Source of the DNA: Streptomyces scabichelini
GTDB lineage: Bacteria; Actinomycetota; Actinomycetes; Streptomycetales; Streptomycetaceae
Reading direction: 5' to 3'
Assembly (NCBI RefSeq): GCF_011045015.1
Contig: NZ_JAAKZY010000045.1
Span: 1-56,387, forward strand
Length of the DNA stretch: 56,387 nt
Shown: positions 39,158-47,292 of the stretch, piece after piece
Layout of the letters: each line of letters begins with the position of its first letter
Numbering within the stretch: position 1 is the stretch's first letter
Program-made: the position numbers and the translations under genes
Notes under the pieces: model-generated
The model's input: only the letters and a program-made list of their open reading frames with translations
What the model was told of the DNA's origin: nothing
Databases searched by the model: none

Positions 39158-39994
39158 ATGACAGAGAACACGCGGAACAAGACGCTGTTGGTGACGGGAG
39201 CCTCGGGCAAGACGGGGCGCAGGGTGGCGGAGGCCGCGCAGGCCGCGGGATTCGACGTACGGGCCGCGTCGCGCGGTGGCGCGGTGCGCTTCGACTGGGC
39301 CGACTCCTCCACGTGGGACGAGGCGCTGCGCGGCGCCGACGCGGCGTATCTGGCGTATCCGGGGGACGTCGGTGCGCCCGGCGCGGACGAGAGCATCGCT
39401 GCCCTGGCACGGCGGGCGCTGGCGCTCGGCGTACGGCGGCTGGTGCTGCTGTCGGCGCGCGGTGAGCCGCAGGCGGAGCCGACCGAGCGGGCGGTGCGCG
39501 AGTCGGGTGCCGAGTGGACGGTCGTGCAGGCGGACTGGTTCATGCAGAACTTCAGTGAGGGGCTGCTGCTGGAGGGGGTGCGCGGTGGTGAGTTCGTGTT
39601 CCCGGCGGGCGAGGTGCAGGTGCCGTTCATCGACGCGCGGGACATCGCGGACATCGTGGTGAAGGCGCTCACCGACTCCTCGTACGTGGGGCGGACCCTG
39701 GAGATCACCGGGGCGCGGCTGCTGTCCTTCCGTGAGGCCATGGCGGAGATCTCCGCCGCGGCGGGCCGGGAAATCCGCTACGTGCCGGTGTCCTTCAAGG
39801 AGTACGGCGCCATGCTGACCGACTTCGGGCTGCCGGCCGAGGAGGCCGCCTCCCTGCTGGAGGTCTTCGAGACGCTGCTCGACGGCAGCAACGCGCAGAC
39901 CACCGACGGGGTCGAGCAGATCCTGGGCCGCGCCCCGCGCGACTTCACGGACTTCGCGCGGGAGCACGCGGCGCAGGGGGTGTGGAAGGTCTAG
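39158..39994 (+). CDS. NmrA-like NAD(P)-binding protein
   Basis: 278 residues. LLVTGASGKTGRRVAEAAQA is the NAD(P) motif (GxxGxxG), and the protein lacks the YxxxK catalytic pair in the usual place, as in the NmrA/ergot-cyclase-like atypical SDR group. VPFIDARDIADIVVKAL and LEITGARLLSFREAMAEIS are typical of the C-terminal half. Such proteins are quinone reductase- or redox-sensor-like. It is probably regulated by the divergent AraC/cupin protein. Confidence 0.88.
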   Translation: MTENTRNKTLLVTGASGKTGRRVAEAAQAAGFDVRAASRGGAVRFDWADSSTWDEALRGADAAYLAYPGDVGAPGADESIAALARRALALGVRRLVLLSARGEPQAEPTERAVRESGAEWTVVQADWFMQNFSEGLLLEGVRGGEFVFPAGEVQVPFIDARDIADIVVKALTDSSYVGRTLEITGARLLSFREAMAEISAAAGREIRYVPVSFKEYGAMLTDFGLPAEEAASLLEVFETLLDGSNAQTTDGVEQILGRAPRDFTDFAREHAAQGVWKV

Positions 39995-40006
39995 GACCGG
40001 CGAGGG

Positions 40007-41152
40007 TCAGTGCGGCGCCGGCGGTTCGTCCCCGTTCTTGGGAGAGCTCTTGGCGTGCGTGCGCAGTCGTGAGGTGACGTCCTCCGGGGGGAGGAAGCGG
40101 GACCAGCGCTCCGGGAACTCGGAGGGCATGTCCGGAGGGTCGTCGGGGTCGGCGCTCCGAGCCGCGGCCGCGCGGGCCACGAAGTCGGCGGCCTGCGCGG
40201 CGCGCAGCTGTTCGTTGACGGCGCGCGCGGCGGCCGTGGCGGCGGCCGGCCAGACCCGGTCGATGGCCGCGTTGACGGCCGCCCCGACGAGCACGGCGAA
40301 GGCCGAGACGCCGATCCACAGCAGCACAGCGACGGGTGCGGCCAACGAGCCGTAGATCGTGGGCCCTTCGACCGTGTTGGCCAGGTAGAAACGCAGCAGG
40401 AAGCTGCCGAGGACCCACATGCCGAGCGCGACCAGGGCGCCGGGCACATCCTCGATCCACGGGGACCGCACCGGCACGGACACGTGGTAGAGGGTCGTCA
40501 GGAAGACGATGGACAGAACGATGACGACGGGCCAGTACAGGACCTGCACGACGGTCGTCGACCACGACACGATGTTCACCACGGCGTCCGGGCCCGCGAC
40601 CATCAGCGGCAGCGCGATCGAGCCGATCAGCAGCGCCACGAGGAACAGCAGGAACGCCATCAGCCGGGTCTTGACGATGCCGCGCACCCCGTCGAGGCCG
40701 TACATGACGGTGATGGTGTCGATGAAGACGTTCACCGCGCGCGAGCCCGACCACAGGGCGAACAGGAAGCCGATGGAGATGACGTCGGGCCTGCCGCCCT
40801 TCATCACGTCGTGCAGGATCGGCTCGGCGATCTGCGAGACGCCCTTGTCGGACAGGACGGTGCGGGAGGCCTCCAGGATGTTGGTCTCCAGGCTGGCGAT
40901 GGTGTCGGCGCCGGTCCAGTCGTCGACGTAGCCGAGCAGGCCGATCATGCTCAGCAGCAGCGGCGGCACGGAAAGGAGCGTGAAGAAGGCGGCTTCGGCC
41001 GCCAGACCCAGGATCCGGTACTCGATGCAGGAGTTGACGGTGTCCTTGAGCAGCAGCCAGGCGGTCCTCCGTTTGGAGACATTCCGGTAGAGAGCACGTG
41101 CCCGGTGAAGCCGACCGGACGGGCTCTCTGGCGTTTCACTTGCTGGCTGCAC
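40007..41152 (-). CDS. YihY/BrkB family membrane protein
   Basis: 381 residues from GTG 41152. About six transmembrane helices: YRILGLAAEAAFFTLLSVPP at the start, GFLFALWSGSRAVNVFIDTI, RLMAFLLFLVALLIGSIALP, WSTTVVQVLYWPVVIVLSIV, PGALVALGMWVLGSFLLRFY and LAAPVAVLLWIGVSAFAVLV. The C-terminal about 80 residues are hydrophilic and charged. The family was once called RNase BN but is a membrane protein of unknown, perhaps transport, function. TACGGT lies 7 nt before the GTG, with AGGAG in between. Confidence 0.92.
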   Translation of the reverse strand: MQPASETPESPSGRLHRARALYRNVSKRRTAWLLLKDTVNSCIEYRILGLAAEAAFFTLLSVPPLLLSMIGLLGYVDDWTGADTIASLETNILEASRTVLSDKGVSQIAEPILHDVMKGGRPDVISIGFLFALWSGSRAVNVFIDTITVMYGLDGVRGIVKTRLMAFLLFLVALLIGSIALPLMVAGPDAVVNIVSWSTTVVQVLYWPVVIVLSIVFLTTLYHVSVPVRSPWIEDVPGALVALGMWVLGSFLLRFYLANTVEGPTIYGSLAAPVAVLLWIGVSAFAVLVGAAVNAAIDRVWPAAATAAARAVNEQLRAAQAADFVARAAAARSADPDDPPDMPSEFPERWSRFLPPEDVTSRLRTHAKSSPKNGDEPPAPH

Positions 41153-41204
41153 GCTCCTAACCGTATCTGCCGCGACGTGCCTTTCTCACCCTCCGCACTC
41201 GAAG

Positions 41205-41233
41205 GTGACTGCCGCCCTACCCGGGGGTAGTTT
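41205..41233 (+). promoter_or_regulatory. Promoter with palindromic operator before the AidB-like gene
   Basis: -35 GTGACT (41205-41210), 17-bp spacer, -10 TAGTTT (41228-41233), then 7 nt to the ATG, so the transcript is likely leaderless. The perfect palindrome CTACCCGGGGGTAG (41217-41230) fills the spacer and overlaps the -10, where a repressor would block polymerase. Confidence 0.55.
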
Positions 41234-41240
41234 TCCTCAC

Positions 41241-42875
41241 ATGGCAACCGGCACCCACGAAGTGACCAACCAGGCTCCGCCTCTGCTCGGCTATGACGTC
41301 TTCGGCGCCGACCGGGTCCTGACGGAAGCGGTCGAGCGGCATCTCGCCCCCGGGCTGCTCGACGAGGCGCGCGAGGAGCTGTCGTCCCTGGGGCGTACGG
41401 CTGGTTCCGCGCAGGTCCAGGAGTGGGGTGTGCTGGCGAACGAGAATCCGCCCAGGCTGCGCACGCACGACCGCTACGGTCACCGCATCGACGAGGTCGA
41501 CTTCCATCCGTCCTGGCACCGGCTGCTCGGCAAGGGCGTCGCGGCGGGCCTGACGGCGGCGTGGGTGCGCCCTGGCGGGCATGTGCGGCGTGCGGCCGGG
41601 TTCCTGATCTGGACGCAGGTCGAGGCGGGCAACGGCTGCCCGCTGTCGATGACGCACGCGGCGGTGCCCGCGCTGCGCACGGACCCGGAGCTGGCGGCCG
41701 AGTGGGAGCCGCGGCTCACGTCCACCGTCTACGACCAGGAGCTGCGGCCCGCGTCCCAGAAGGCCGGCGCGCTCTTCGGCATGGGCATGACGGAGAAGCA
41801 GGGCGGCAGCGACGTACGGGCGAACACGACTCAGGCGCGACCGCTCGCCGAGGACGGGACGTACGAGCTGACGGGCCACAAATGGTTCTGCTCGGCCCCG
41901 ATGTCGGACGGTTTTCTCGTGCTGGCGCAGGCACCGGACGGGTTGACGTGCTTCCTGGTGCCGCGCGTGCTGGAGGACGGCACGCGGAACGTGTTCCGCA
42001 TCCAGCGGCTCAAGGACAAGCTGGGCAACCGGTCGAACGCGTCGAGCGAGGTCGAGTTCGACGGGACCTGGGCGCGCCGGGTCGGGGACGAGGGGCGTGG
42101 GGTGCGCACGATCATCGAGATGGTCGCGGTGACCCGCCTTGACTGCGCGCTGGGCGCCGCCTCCCTGATGCGGCAGGCGGTCGCGCAGGCCGTGCACCAC
42201 TGCACCTACCGCGAGGCCTTCGGCGGCAGGCTGATCGACAAGCCGCTGATGCGCAACGTACTGGCCGATCTGGCACTGGAGTCCGAGGCCGCGACGACGC
42301 TGTCGCTGCGGCTGGCCGCGGCGTACGACGACGGGAGCGAGCGGGAGCGGGCGTTCCTGCGGCTCGCGGTGCCCGCCGCGAAGTACTGGGTGACCAAGCG
42401 CTGCACTCCGGTCGTGGTCGAGGCGTCGGAGTGCCTGGGCGGCAACGGGTACGTGGAGGAGTCCGGCATGCCGAGGCTGCTGCGTGAGTCGCCGCTCAAC
42501 TCCATCTGGGAGGGCGCGGGCAACGTCCAGGCGCTGGACATCCTGCGGGCCATACAGCGCGAGCCGCACGCCCTGAACGCCTACCTGGAGGAGATCGGCC
42601 GGGCACGCGGCGCCGACCACCGGCTGGACGGCGCGATCAAGAACCTGCTCGCCGAACTCGCCGACCTGGAGGGCATCGAGGGCCGCGCCCGGCGCCTGGC
42701 CGAGCGGATCGCCCTGGTGCTCCAGGGTGCTCTGCTGGTCCAGTACGCGCCCCCGGAGGTCGCCGACGCGTTCTGCGCGTCACGCCTCGGCGGGGACTGG
42801 GGAACGGCGTTCGGGACCCTGCCGCACAGCCTGGACCTGGCCTCGGTGGTGGAGCGGGCTCGACCCGTCTCCTGA
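41241..42875 (+). CDS. Acyl-CoA dehydrogenase family protein, AidB-like
   Basis: 544 residues, the length of AidB (about 540) rather than of typical acyl-CoA dehydrogenases (about 380). Family blocks: FGMGMTEKQGGSDVRANTTQ (flavin/substrate loop), GHKWFCSAPMSDGFLVLAQA, LDCALGAASLMRQAVAQAVH, YREAFGGRLIDKPLMRNVLA and VVEASECLGGNGYVEESGMP (active-site area with Glu). AidB is a FAD protein of the adaptive response to DNA alkylation that also binds DNA. There is no ada gene here. Expression appears to be controlled at a palindrome overlapping the -10. Confidence 0.9.
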   Translation: MATGTHEVTNQAPPLLGYDVFGADRVLTEAVERHLAPGLLDEAREELSSLGRTAGSAQVQEWGVLANENPPRLRTHDRYGHRIDEVDFHPSWHRLLGKGVAAGLTAAWVRPGGHVRRAAGFLIWTQVEAGNGCPLSMTHAAVPALRTDPELAAEWEPRLTSTVYDQELRPASQKAGALFGMGMTEKQGGSDVRANTTQARPLAEDGTYELTGHKWFCSAPMSDGFLVLAQAPDGLTCFLVPRVLEDGTRNVFRIQRLKDKLGNRSNASSEVEFDGTWARRVGDEGRGVRTIIEMVAVTRLDCALGAASLMRQAVAQAVHHCTYREAFGGRLIDKPLMRNVLADLALESEAATTLSLRLAAAYDDGSERERAFLRLAVPAAKYWVTKRCTPVVVEASECLGGNGYVEESGMPRLLRESPLNSIWEGAGNVQALDILRAIQREPHALNAYLEEIGRARGADHRLDGAIKNLLAELADLEGIEGRARRLAERIALVLQGALLVQYAPPEVADAFCASRLGGDWGTAFGTLPHSLDLASVVERARPVS

Positions 42876-43050
42876 GCGGGCCGTACCGGGGGCCGTACCA
42901 GACCCTCCCTCTCGTACCACGTATTCCGGCGTATTCGACCAGGCCCGGCCACACCTGACGTACCATCCTTCCCACGGCTCCCCCACACTGTCTCCCTCGG
43001 TTCAACGCACTGATCGCGAGAGGCAGTTGGCCGCCAACGCGGGAGGAACA

Positions 43051-44454
43051 ATGGCGTATCGAGGCAGGCACCGCCGTCGGAGGAAGGGGCGCGCACTGCG
43101 GGCGAGCCTGGCCGGGACCGCCCTCGCGCTCACCGTCGCCGCGGGCTTCATCAGTACGTCGCAGGCCGCGAGCAGCGACAACCCGGGCGGCCTCACCGCA
43201 ATCACCTCGTCGGCCGAGACGGACAAGCTCCAGCTGCGGGAGAACCTGGCCGACGCCGACACGCTCGGCACCCTCGAGAACGGGATGGGCGGGAACGTCG
43301 GCGTGGACGGCGTTCTGAAGGACGCCAACCACTCGATGCGCGACAAGGCCGGCTGCGCCGCCACCGAGAAGGCCGCGCTGCCCGCCGAGCCGGCCGCCAC
43401 GCGCGCGTACTGCTGGGAGGACGGCGACGCGCAGACCCAGAAGTGGCTGCCCCGGTCCGTGACCACCTCCGGGGACTCCGACGAGGACGGCAGGTGGGGC
43501 TCCAACCGCGTGATCCTGTCCGGCTGGACGCACAACGACCGGATGGCGGACACACCCGAGGAGGACAAGGGCCTCGCCCGCGTCGCCTTCATCGACGCGA
43601 ACGACCCGGACAACCTCAAGTACCGCTGGGTCCTGCTGGTCGCCCCGCTGGACGGCGGCAAGGACTTCGAGGCCGTCCGCTCCCGCATCGGCGGCATGGT
43701 CTGGTACCAGGACAAGCTGATCGTCACCGCGAAGAACGGCGCCGCCGGCGACAACGCCCTGTTCGTCTTCGACATGAACCGCATCCTGCGCGCCGACGTC
43801 GTCAGCGACGAGGTCGGCAAGGTGAAGGACGGCTGGTCCGCACACCGCTACCGGTACGTCATGCCGGCCATGGGCTCGTACAGCCTCACCGGCGGCGCGT
43901 GCGACGCCACCACGAACGACGAGGTCCCCTGCCTCGCCTCCGTCTCACTCGACCGCACGTCGACGCCGGACAGCCTGGTCGCGAACGAGTGGTTCCGCTC
44001 GGACAGCGGCGAACCGGCCCGCGTGTGGCGCTACGACTACAGCACCGCGAGCGACCGCACGGGCCTGCTCGCCGTCGACAGCGGCGGGCGCGTCAACGCC
44101 GACGAGGCGTACGAGACCGAGGCCGTCGGTCTGCGGGGCGTGCTCTCGCACCGACCGGGCGGCGCGAGCGAGCCGAACTGGTACGGCGGTCACGCACCGG
44201 ACGCCCATGGCAAGCACGGCACGCTCTGGCGGCAGAACGAGAGCACGGCCAAGGCCGCGAAGTGCGGTGCGGGCGAGTCGTACGCCTGCTGGGGGCAGCA
44301 CACGGAGTCGATGTCGTACTGGCAGGAGACCGGCGAGTTGTGGACGCTGACCGGACGGACGCCGAACCACGGCAACGGGGGACAGTCGAACGCCGCCGCC
44401 GAACGGGTGTTGTACGCGGTGCCGCTGTCCTCGGTCGACCGCTCATTGGAGTGA
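43051..44454 (+). CDS. Secreted protein of unknown function
   Basis: 467 residues from ATG 43051 with GGGAGGAAC. A basic N-region (RGRHRRRRKGRALR) and hydrophobic core (LAGTALALTVAAGFISTSQA) form a Sec signal. The mature part is soluble and rich in Asp, Gly and Trp, with Cys pairs (GCAATE/RAYCWED, GACDATTNDEVPC, KCGAGESYACWGQHTE) that suggest disulfides. Segments such as RIGGMVWYQDKLIVTAKN and LFVFDMNRIL look like propeller blades. I do not recognise the family; similar proteins seem common in Streptomyces. It stands alone between the AidB-like and GNAT genes. The 175 bp upstream contains only promoter-type sequence. Confidence 0.75.
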   Translation: MAYRGRHRRRRKGRALRASLAGTALALTVAAGFISTSQAASSDNPGGLTAITSSAETDKLQLRENLADADTLGTLENGMGGNVGVDGVLKDANHSMRDKAGCAATEKAALPAEPAATRAYCWEDGDAQTQKWLPRSVTTSGDSDEDGRWGSNRVILSGWTHNDRMADTPEEDKGLARVAFIDANDPDNLKYRWVLLVAPLDGGKDFEAVRSRIGGMVWYQDKLIVTAKNGAAGDNALFVFDMNRILRADVVSDEVGKVKDGWSAHRYRYVMPAMGSYSLTGGACDATTNDEVPCLASVSLDRTSTPDSLVANEWFRSDSGEPARVWRYDYSTASDRTGLLAVDSGGRVNADEAYETEAVGLRGVLSHRPGGASEPNWYGGHAPDAHGKHGTLWRQNESTAKAAKCGAGESYACWGQHTESMSYWQETGELWTLTGRTPNHGNGGQSNAAAERVLYAVPLSSVDRSLE

Positions 44455-44500
44455 GCCGTTCTTTTGAAGCGCGGCTCCCCTTCGTGGTTCGCTTGCCCTT

Positions 44501-45070
44501 ATGAGCATCCCTGTCACCACTTGGTCACTGGAGCAGACCTCTCCGGCCGACCTGCGGCCCGCCGCCGAGCCGGCCGACGACGTCCGGATCGTGCGCTCCG
44601 AGGTGCCCTCACCAGAGTTCAGCCGCTTCCTGTACAGCTCGGTCGGCGGCGACATCCGCTGGACGGACCGGCTCGGCTGGACGTACGCCCAGTGGCAGAA
44701 GGACCTCGACAGGCCGGGAGTCGAGACCTGGGTCGCGTACGAGCGCGGGACGCCCGCGGGATACGTACAGCTGGACCCGCAGGACGAGGGCGTCGTCGAG
44801 ATCCTCTACTTCGGGCTGATCCCGGCCTTCCGGGGCCGGCGGATCGGCGGACACCTCCTCTCGTACGGGGTCGCGCGCGCCTGGGACCTGGCCGAACGCT
44901 GGCCGGGCAGGCCGCCGACCAAGCGGGTCTGGCTGCATACATGCAGCAAGGACGGGGAGCATGCGATGGACAACTACCTGCGTCGCGGCTTCAAGCTCTT
45001 CGACACCAAGGTGGAGGAGGAGCCGGACATCCCCACCGCCGGCCCCTGGCCCGGGGCGCTGGCTGTCTGA
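44501..45070 (+). CDS. GNAT family N-acetyltransferase
   Basis: 189 residues. The GNAT core appears as AGYVQLDPQDEGVVEILYFG then LIPAFRGRRIGGHLLSYGV, the acetyl-CoA pyrophosphate-binding loop (R/Q-x-x-G-x-G/A variant RGRRIGG). LHTCSKDGEHAMDNYLRRGF follows as beta-5/alpha-4. The acceptor is unknown. It lies just upstream of the sulfur operon in the same direction but is separated by 348 bp with a hairpin, so it is probably a separate unit. Confidence 0.88.
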   Translation: MSIPVTTWSLEQTSPADLRPAAEPADDVRIVRSEVPSPEFSRFLYSSVGGDIRWTDRLGWTYAQWQKDLDRPGVETWVAYERGTPAGYVQLDPQDEGVVEILYFGLIPAFRGRRIGGHLLSYGVARAWDLAERWPGRPPTKRVWLHTCSKDGEHAMDNYLRRGFKLFDTKVEEEPDIPTAGPWPGALAV

Positions 45071-45121
45071 CCTGGTGAGATGAGAAAAACGCAAGGCCGG
45101 GGTCCGGTCTTGTGACCAACA

Positions 45122-45154
45122 ACACCCTTGTCTCACAGTACGGGACAAGGGTGT
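45122..45154 (+). terminator. Hairpin between the GNAT gene and the sulfur operon
   Basis: ACACCCTTGTC (45122-45132) and GACAAGGGTGT (45144-45154), perfect 11-bp arms with an 11-nt loop, 52 bp after the GNAT stop. It is most likely its terminator. The loop is larger than usual, so a regulatory role for the next operon is possible. Confidence 0.55.
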
Positions 45155-45171
45155 CCGCATCTTGGACAAAG

Positions 45172-45186
45172 CTGGACTGAGTCCAG
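45172..45186. promoter_or_regulatory. Perfect palindrome CTGGACT-g-AGTCCAG
   Basis: A 7-1-7 palindrome 23 bp before the sulfur operon leader peptide, where a promoter is expected. Probable operator for a sulfur or cysteine regulator; not a site I can name. Confidence 0.5.
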
Positions 45187-45208
45187 ATCGACGTGACACG
45201 CTTCCGTC

Positions 45209-45292
45209 ATGTCTGGAACTGGAATCGCCTTGGTGAGTCGACGGCACGTCGACCTCGGCCGCATGTCCAGCGCCATCTGTCCGGCGAGCTGA
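45209..45292 (+). CDS. Leader peptide of the sulfate assimilation operon
   Basis: A 27-residue frame from ATG 45209 that contains SRRHVDLGRMSSAIC and ends three residues later. Short peptides with the R-H-V-D-L-x-R-x-x-S-A-x-C pattern precede sulfur-metabolism genes in many Streptomyces and are annotated as putative leader peptides (recalled from genome annotation practice). The Cys codon (45278-45280) near the end suits cysteine-responsive attenuation, as shown for Cys-codon leaders in mycobacteria. A stem-loop at 45332-45378 follows, then the reductase gene. Confidence 0.6.
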   Translation: MSGTGIALVSRRHVDLGRMSSAICPAS

Positions 45293-45331
45293 GCACTCTC
45301 CAGCACCGCCGACATTCTCCCTTTTGCCTCG

Positions 45332-45378
45332 CCTGCGCAAAGATGCGCGCGTATGCCCGCATGCGCCCTGTGCGCAGG
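45332..45378 (+). promoter_or_regulatory. Two-tier stem-loop between leader peptide and sulfite reductase
   Basis: Outer stem CCTGCGCA (45332-45339) with TGCGCAGG (45371-45378); inner stem ATGCG (45343-45347) with CGCAT (45358-45362). It lies 40 nt after the leader peptide stop and 41 nt before the sulfite reductase start. Candidate attenuator structure. Confidence 0.4.
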
Positions 45379-45418
45379 TCAGAGTAGCTTTCCCCCGCCT
45401 GTCCCGAAGGACGTAATC

Positions 45419-47116
45419 ATGGCCGCCACCCCACAGAAGCCTGCTGCCGCCGCGCCCCGCCGCAAGGTGAGCCGTCACCGCGGCGAGGGCCAGTGGGCCG
45501 TGGGTCACTACACCCCGCTCAACGGCAACGAACAGTTCAAGAAGGACGACGACGGTCTCAACGTACGGACACGTATTGAGACGATCTACTCCAAGCGGGG
45601 CTTCGACTCGATCGACCCCAACGACCTGCGCGGCCGGATGCGCTGGTGGGGTCTCTACACCCAGCGCAAGCCCGGGATCGACGGCGGCAAGACCGCGATC
45701 CTGGAGCCGGAGGAGCTGGACGACAAGTACTTCATGCTGCGGGTGCGGATCGACGGCGGCCGGCTCACCACCGAGCAGCTGCGGGTGATCGGCGAGATCT
45801 CGCAGGAGTTCGCGCGCGGCACCGCCGACCTCACCGACCGGCAGAACGTCCAGTACCACTGGATCCGTATCGAGGACGTCCCGGAGATCTGGGAGCGGCT
45901 GGAGGCCGTGGGTCTTTCGACGACCGAGGCCTGCGGTGACACGCCCCGCGTCATCCTCGGCTCGCCCGTCGCCGGGATCGCCGAGGACGAGATCATCGAC
46001 GGCACCCCGGCCATCGACGAGATCCACCGCCGGGTCATCGGCAACAAGGACTTCTCGAACCTGCCCCGCAAGTTCAAGACCGCGATCTCCGGCTCGCCCC
46101 TGCTCGACGTGGCGCACGAGATCAACGACGTCGCCTTCGTCGGCGTGAACCACCCGGAGCACGGCCCCGGCTTCGACCTCTGGGTCGGCGGTGGCCTCTC
46201 CACCAACCCCAAGATCGGCCAGCGGCTTGGCACTTGGGTCCCGCTGGACGAGGTCGCGGACGTCCACATCGGCGTCCTCTCGATCTTCCGCGACTACGGC
46301 TACCGGCGCCTTCGTACGAGGGCCCGGCTGAAGTTCCTGGTCGCCGACTGGGGCGTCGAGAAGTTCCGCCAGGTGCTGGAGGACGAGTACCTGAAGCGGA
46401 AGCTCGTCGACGGCCCTGCGCCCGACCAGCCCGTGGAGCGCTGGCGCGACCACGTCGGAGTGCACCGGCAGCAGGACGGCCGCTTCTACGTCGGTTTCGC
46501 GCCGCGCGTGGGCCGGGTGGACGGCACGACCCTCACGAAGATCTCCGAGCTGGCCGAGGCACACGGCTCGGGCCGGCTGCGCACCACCGTCGAGCAGAAG
46601 ATGATCGTGCTCGACGTGGACGAGTCGAAGGTCGCCTCGCTCGTCGAGGGCCTGGAGGCGCTCGACCTGACCACCAAGCCCTCGCCGTTCCGGCGCGGCA
46701 CGATGGCCTGCACCGGCATCGAGTACTGCAAGCTCGCGATCGTCGAGACCAAGGCGCGCGGGTCCTCGCTGATCGACGAACTCGAGCGCCGCATCCCCGA
46801 GTTCGACGAGCCGATCACCATCAACATCAACGGCTGCCCGAACGCCTGCGCCCGTATCCAGGTCGCGGACATCGGTCTCAAGGGCCAGTTGGTCCTGGAC
46901 GACGAGGGCAACCAGGTCGAGGGCTTCCAGGTGCACCTCGGCGGCGCACTCGGTCTTGAGGCCGGTTTCGGCCGCAAGGTCCGTGGCCTGAAGGTCACTT
47001 CGGAGGAACTGCCGGACTATGTCGAGCGGGTCCTCAAGCGCTTCCAGGAGGAGCGCGAGGACGGCGAGCGATTCGCCACGTGGGCCGCGCGGGCCTCCGA
47101 GGAGTCGCTGTCATGA
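45419..47116 (+). CDS. sir: Ferredoxin-dependent assimilatory sulfite reductase
   Basis: 565 residues from ATG 45419 (AAGGA 7 nt upstream). It reduces sulfite to sulfide with six electrons using siroheme and a 4Fe-4S cluster in the cytoplasm. The cluster/siroheme ligands are C431 and C437 (ACTGIEYCK) and C473 and C477 (GCPNAC). The two ferrodoxin-like repeat halves are seen at LRVRIDGGRLTTEQL-type and GRFYVGFAPRVGRVDG. Nitrite reductases share this fold; the cys gene context makes sulfite the substrate. The stop overlaps the ATG of the zinc-ribbon gene. First structural gene of the operon; control is probably through the leader region. Confidence 0.95.
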   Translation: MAATPQKPAAAAPRRKVSRHRGEGQWAVGHYTPLNGNEQFKKDDDGLNVRTRIETIYSKRGFDSIDPNDLRGRMRWWGLYTQRKPGIDGGKTAILEPEELDDKYFMLRVRIDGGRLTTEQLRVIGEISQEFARGTADLTDRQNVQYHWIRIEDVPEIWERLEAVGLSTTEACGDTPRVILGSPVAGIAEDEIIDGTPAIDEIHRRVIGNKDFSNLPRKFKTAISGSPLLDVAHEINDVAFVGVNHPEHGPGFDLWVGGGLSTNPKIGQRLGTWVPLDEVADVHIGVLSIFRDYGYRRLRTRARLKFLVADWGVEKFRQVLEDEYLKRKLVDGPAPDQPVERWRDHVGVHRQQDGRFYVGFAPRVGRVDGTTLTKISELAEAHGSGRLRTTVEQKMIVLDVDESKVASLVEGLEALDLTTKPSPFRRGTMACTGIEYCKLAIVETKARGSSLIDELERRIPEFDEPITININGCPNACARIQVADIGLKGQLVLDDEGNQVEGFQVHLGGALGLEAGFGRKVRGLKVTSEELPDYVERVLKRFQEEREDGERFATWAARASEESLS

Positions 47117-47292
47117 GTGAGCGCGCGGCGCCGTTCTACTGCCCGTACTGCGGCGACGAGGACCTGCGTCCGAGCGAGCAGGGCCACGGGGCCTGGGAAT
47201 GCGGAGCGTGCAATCGAGCCTTCCAGTTGAAGTTCCTCGGGCTGCTGTCCCGGGGGCTTCAGCCCACAAACGGTGGAGGGGACGAGATATGA
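47113..47292 (+). CDS. 59-aa zinc-ribbon-like protein of the sulfur operon
   Basis: MSERAAPFYCPYCGDEDLRP carries CxxC, and AWECGACNRAF carries a second CxxC about 20 residues later, a rubredoxin/zinc-ribbon arrangement. Overlaps of 4 bp with both neighbours (sulfite reductase before, APS/PAPS reductase after) show that it is a real, translationally coupled gene. It could be a small electron carrier or a scaffold for the two reductases; no function is known to me. Confidence 0.8.
   Translation: MSERAAPFYCPYCGDEDLRPSEQGHGAWECGACNRAFQLKFLGLLSRGLQPTNGGGDEI

Noticed and set aside
45122..45154. Riboswitch (SAM- or cobalamin-type) before the sulfur operon
   Set aside because: Only simple stems are visible; none of the conserved junction sequences of these classes was found by eye.
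45133..45315. Minus-strand 60-codon frame ending CPRCGHPCPVL, Cys-rich
   Set aside because: The CxxC-like ending comes from the antisense of the leader region; no ribosome site, and the plus-strand leader peptide is better supported.
44609..46936. 775-codon minus-strand open frame opposite the GNAT and sulfite reductase genes
   Set aside because: Antisense to two well-supported genes; its composition mirrors their codon bias and no motif is seen.
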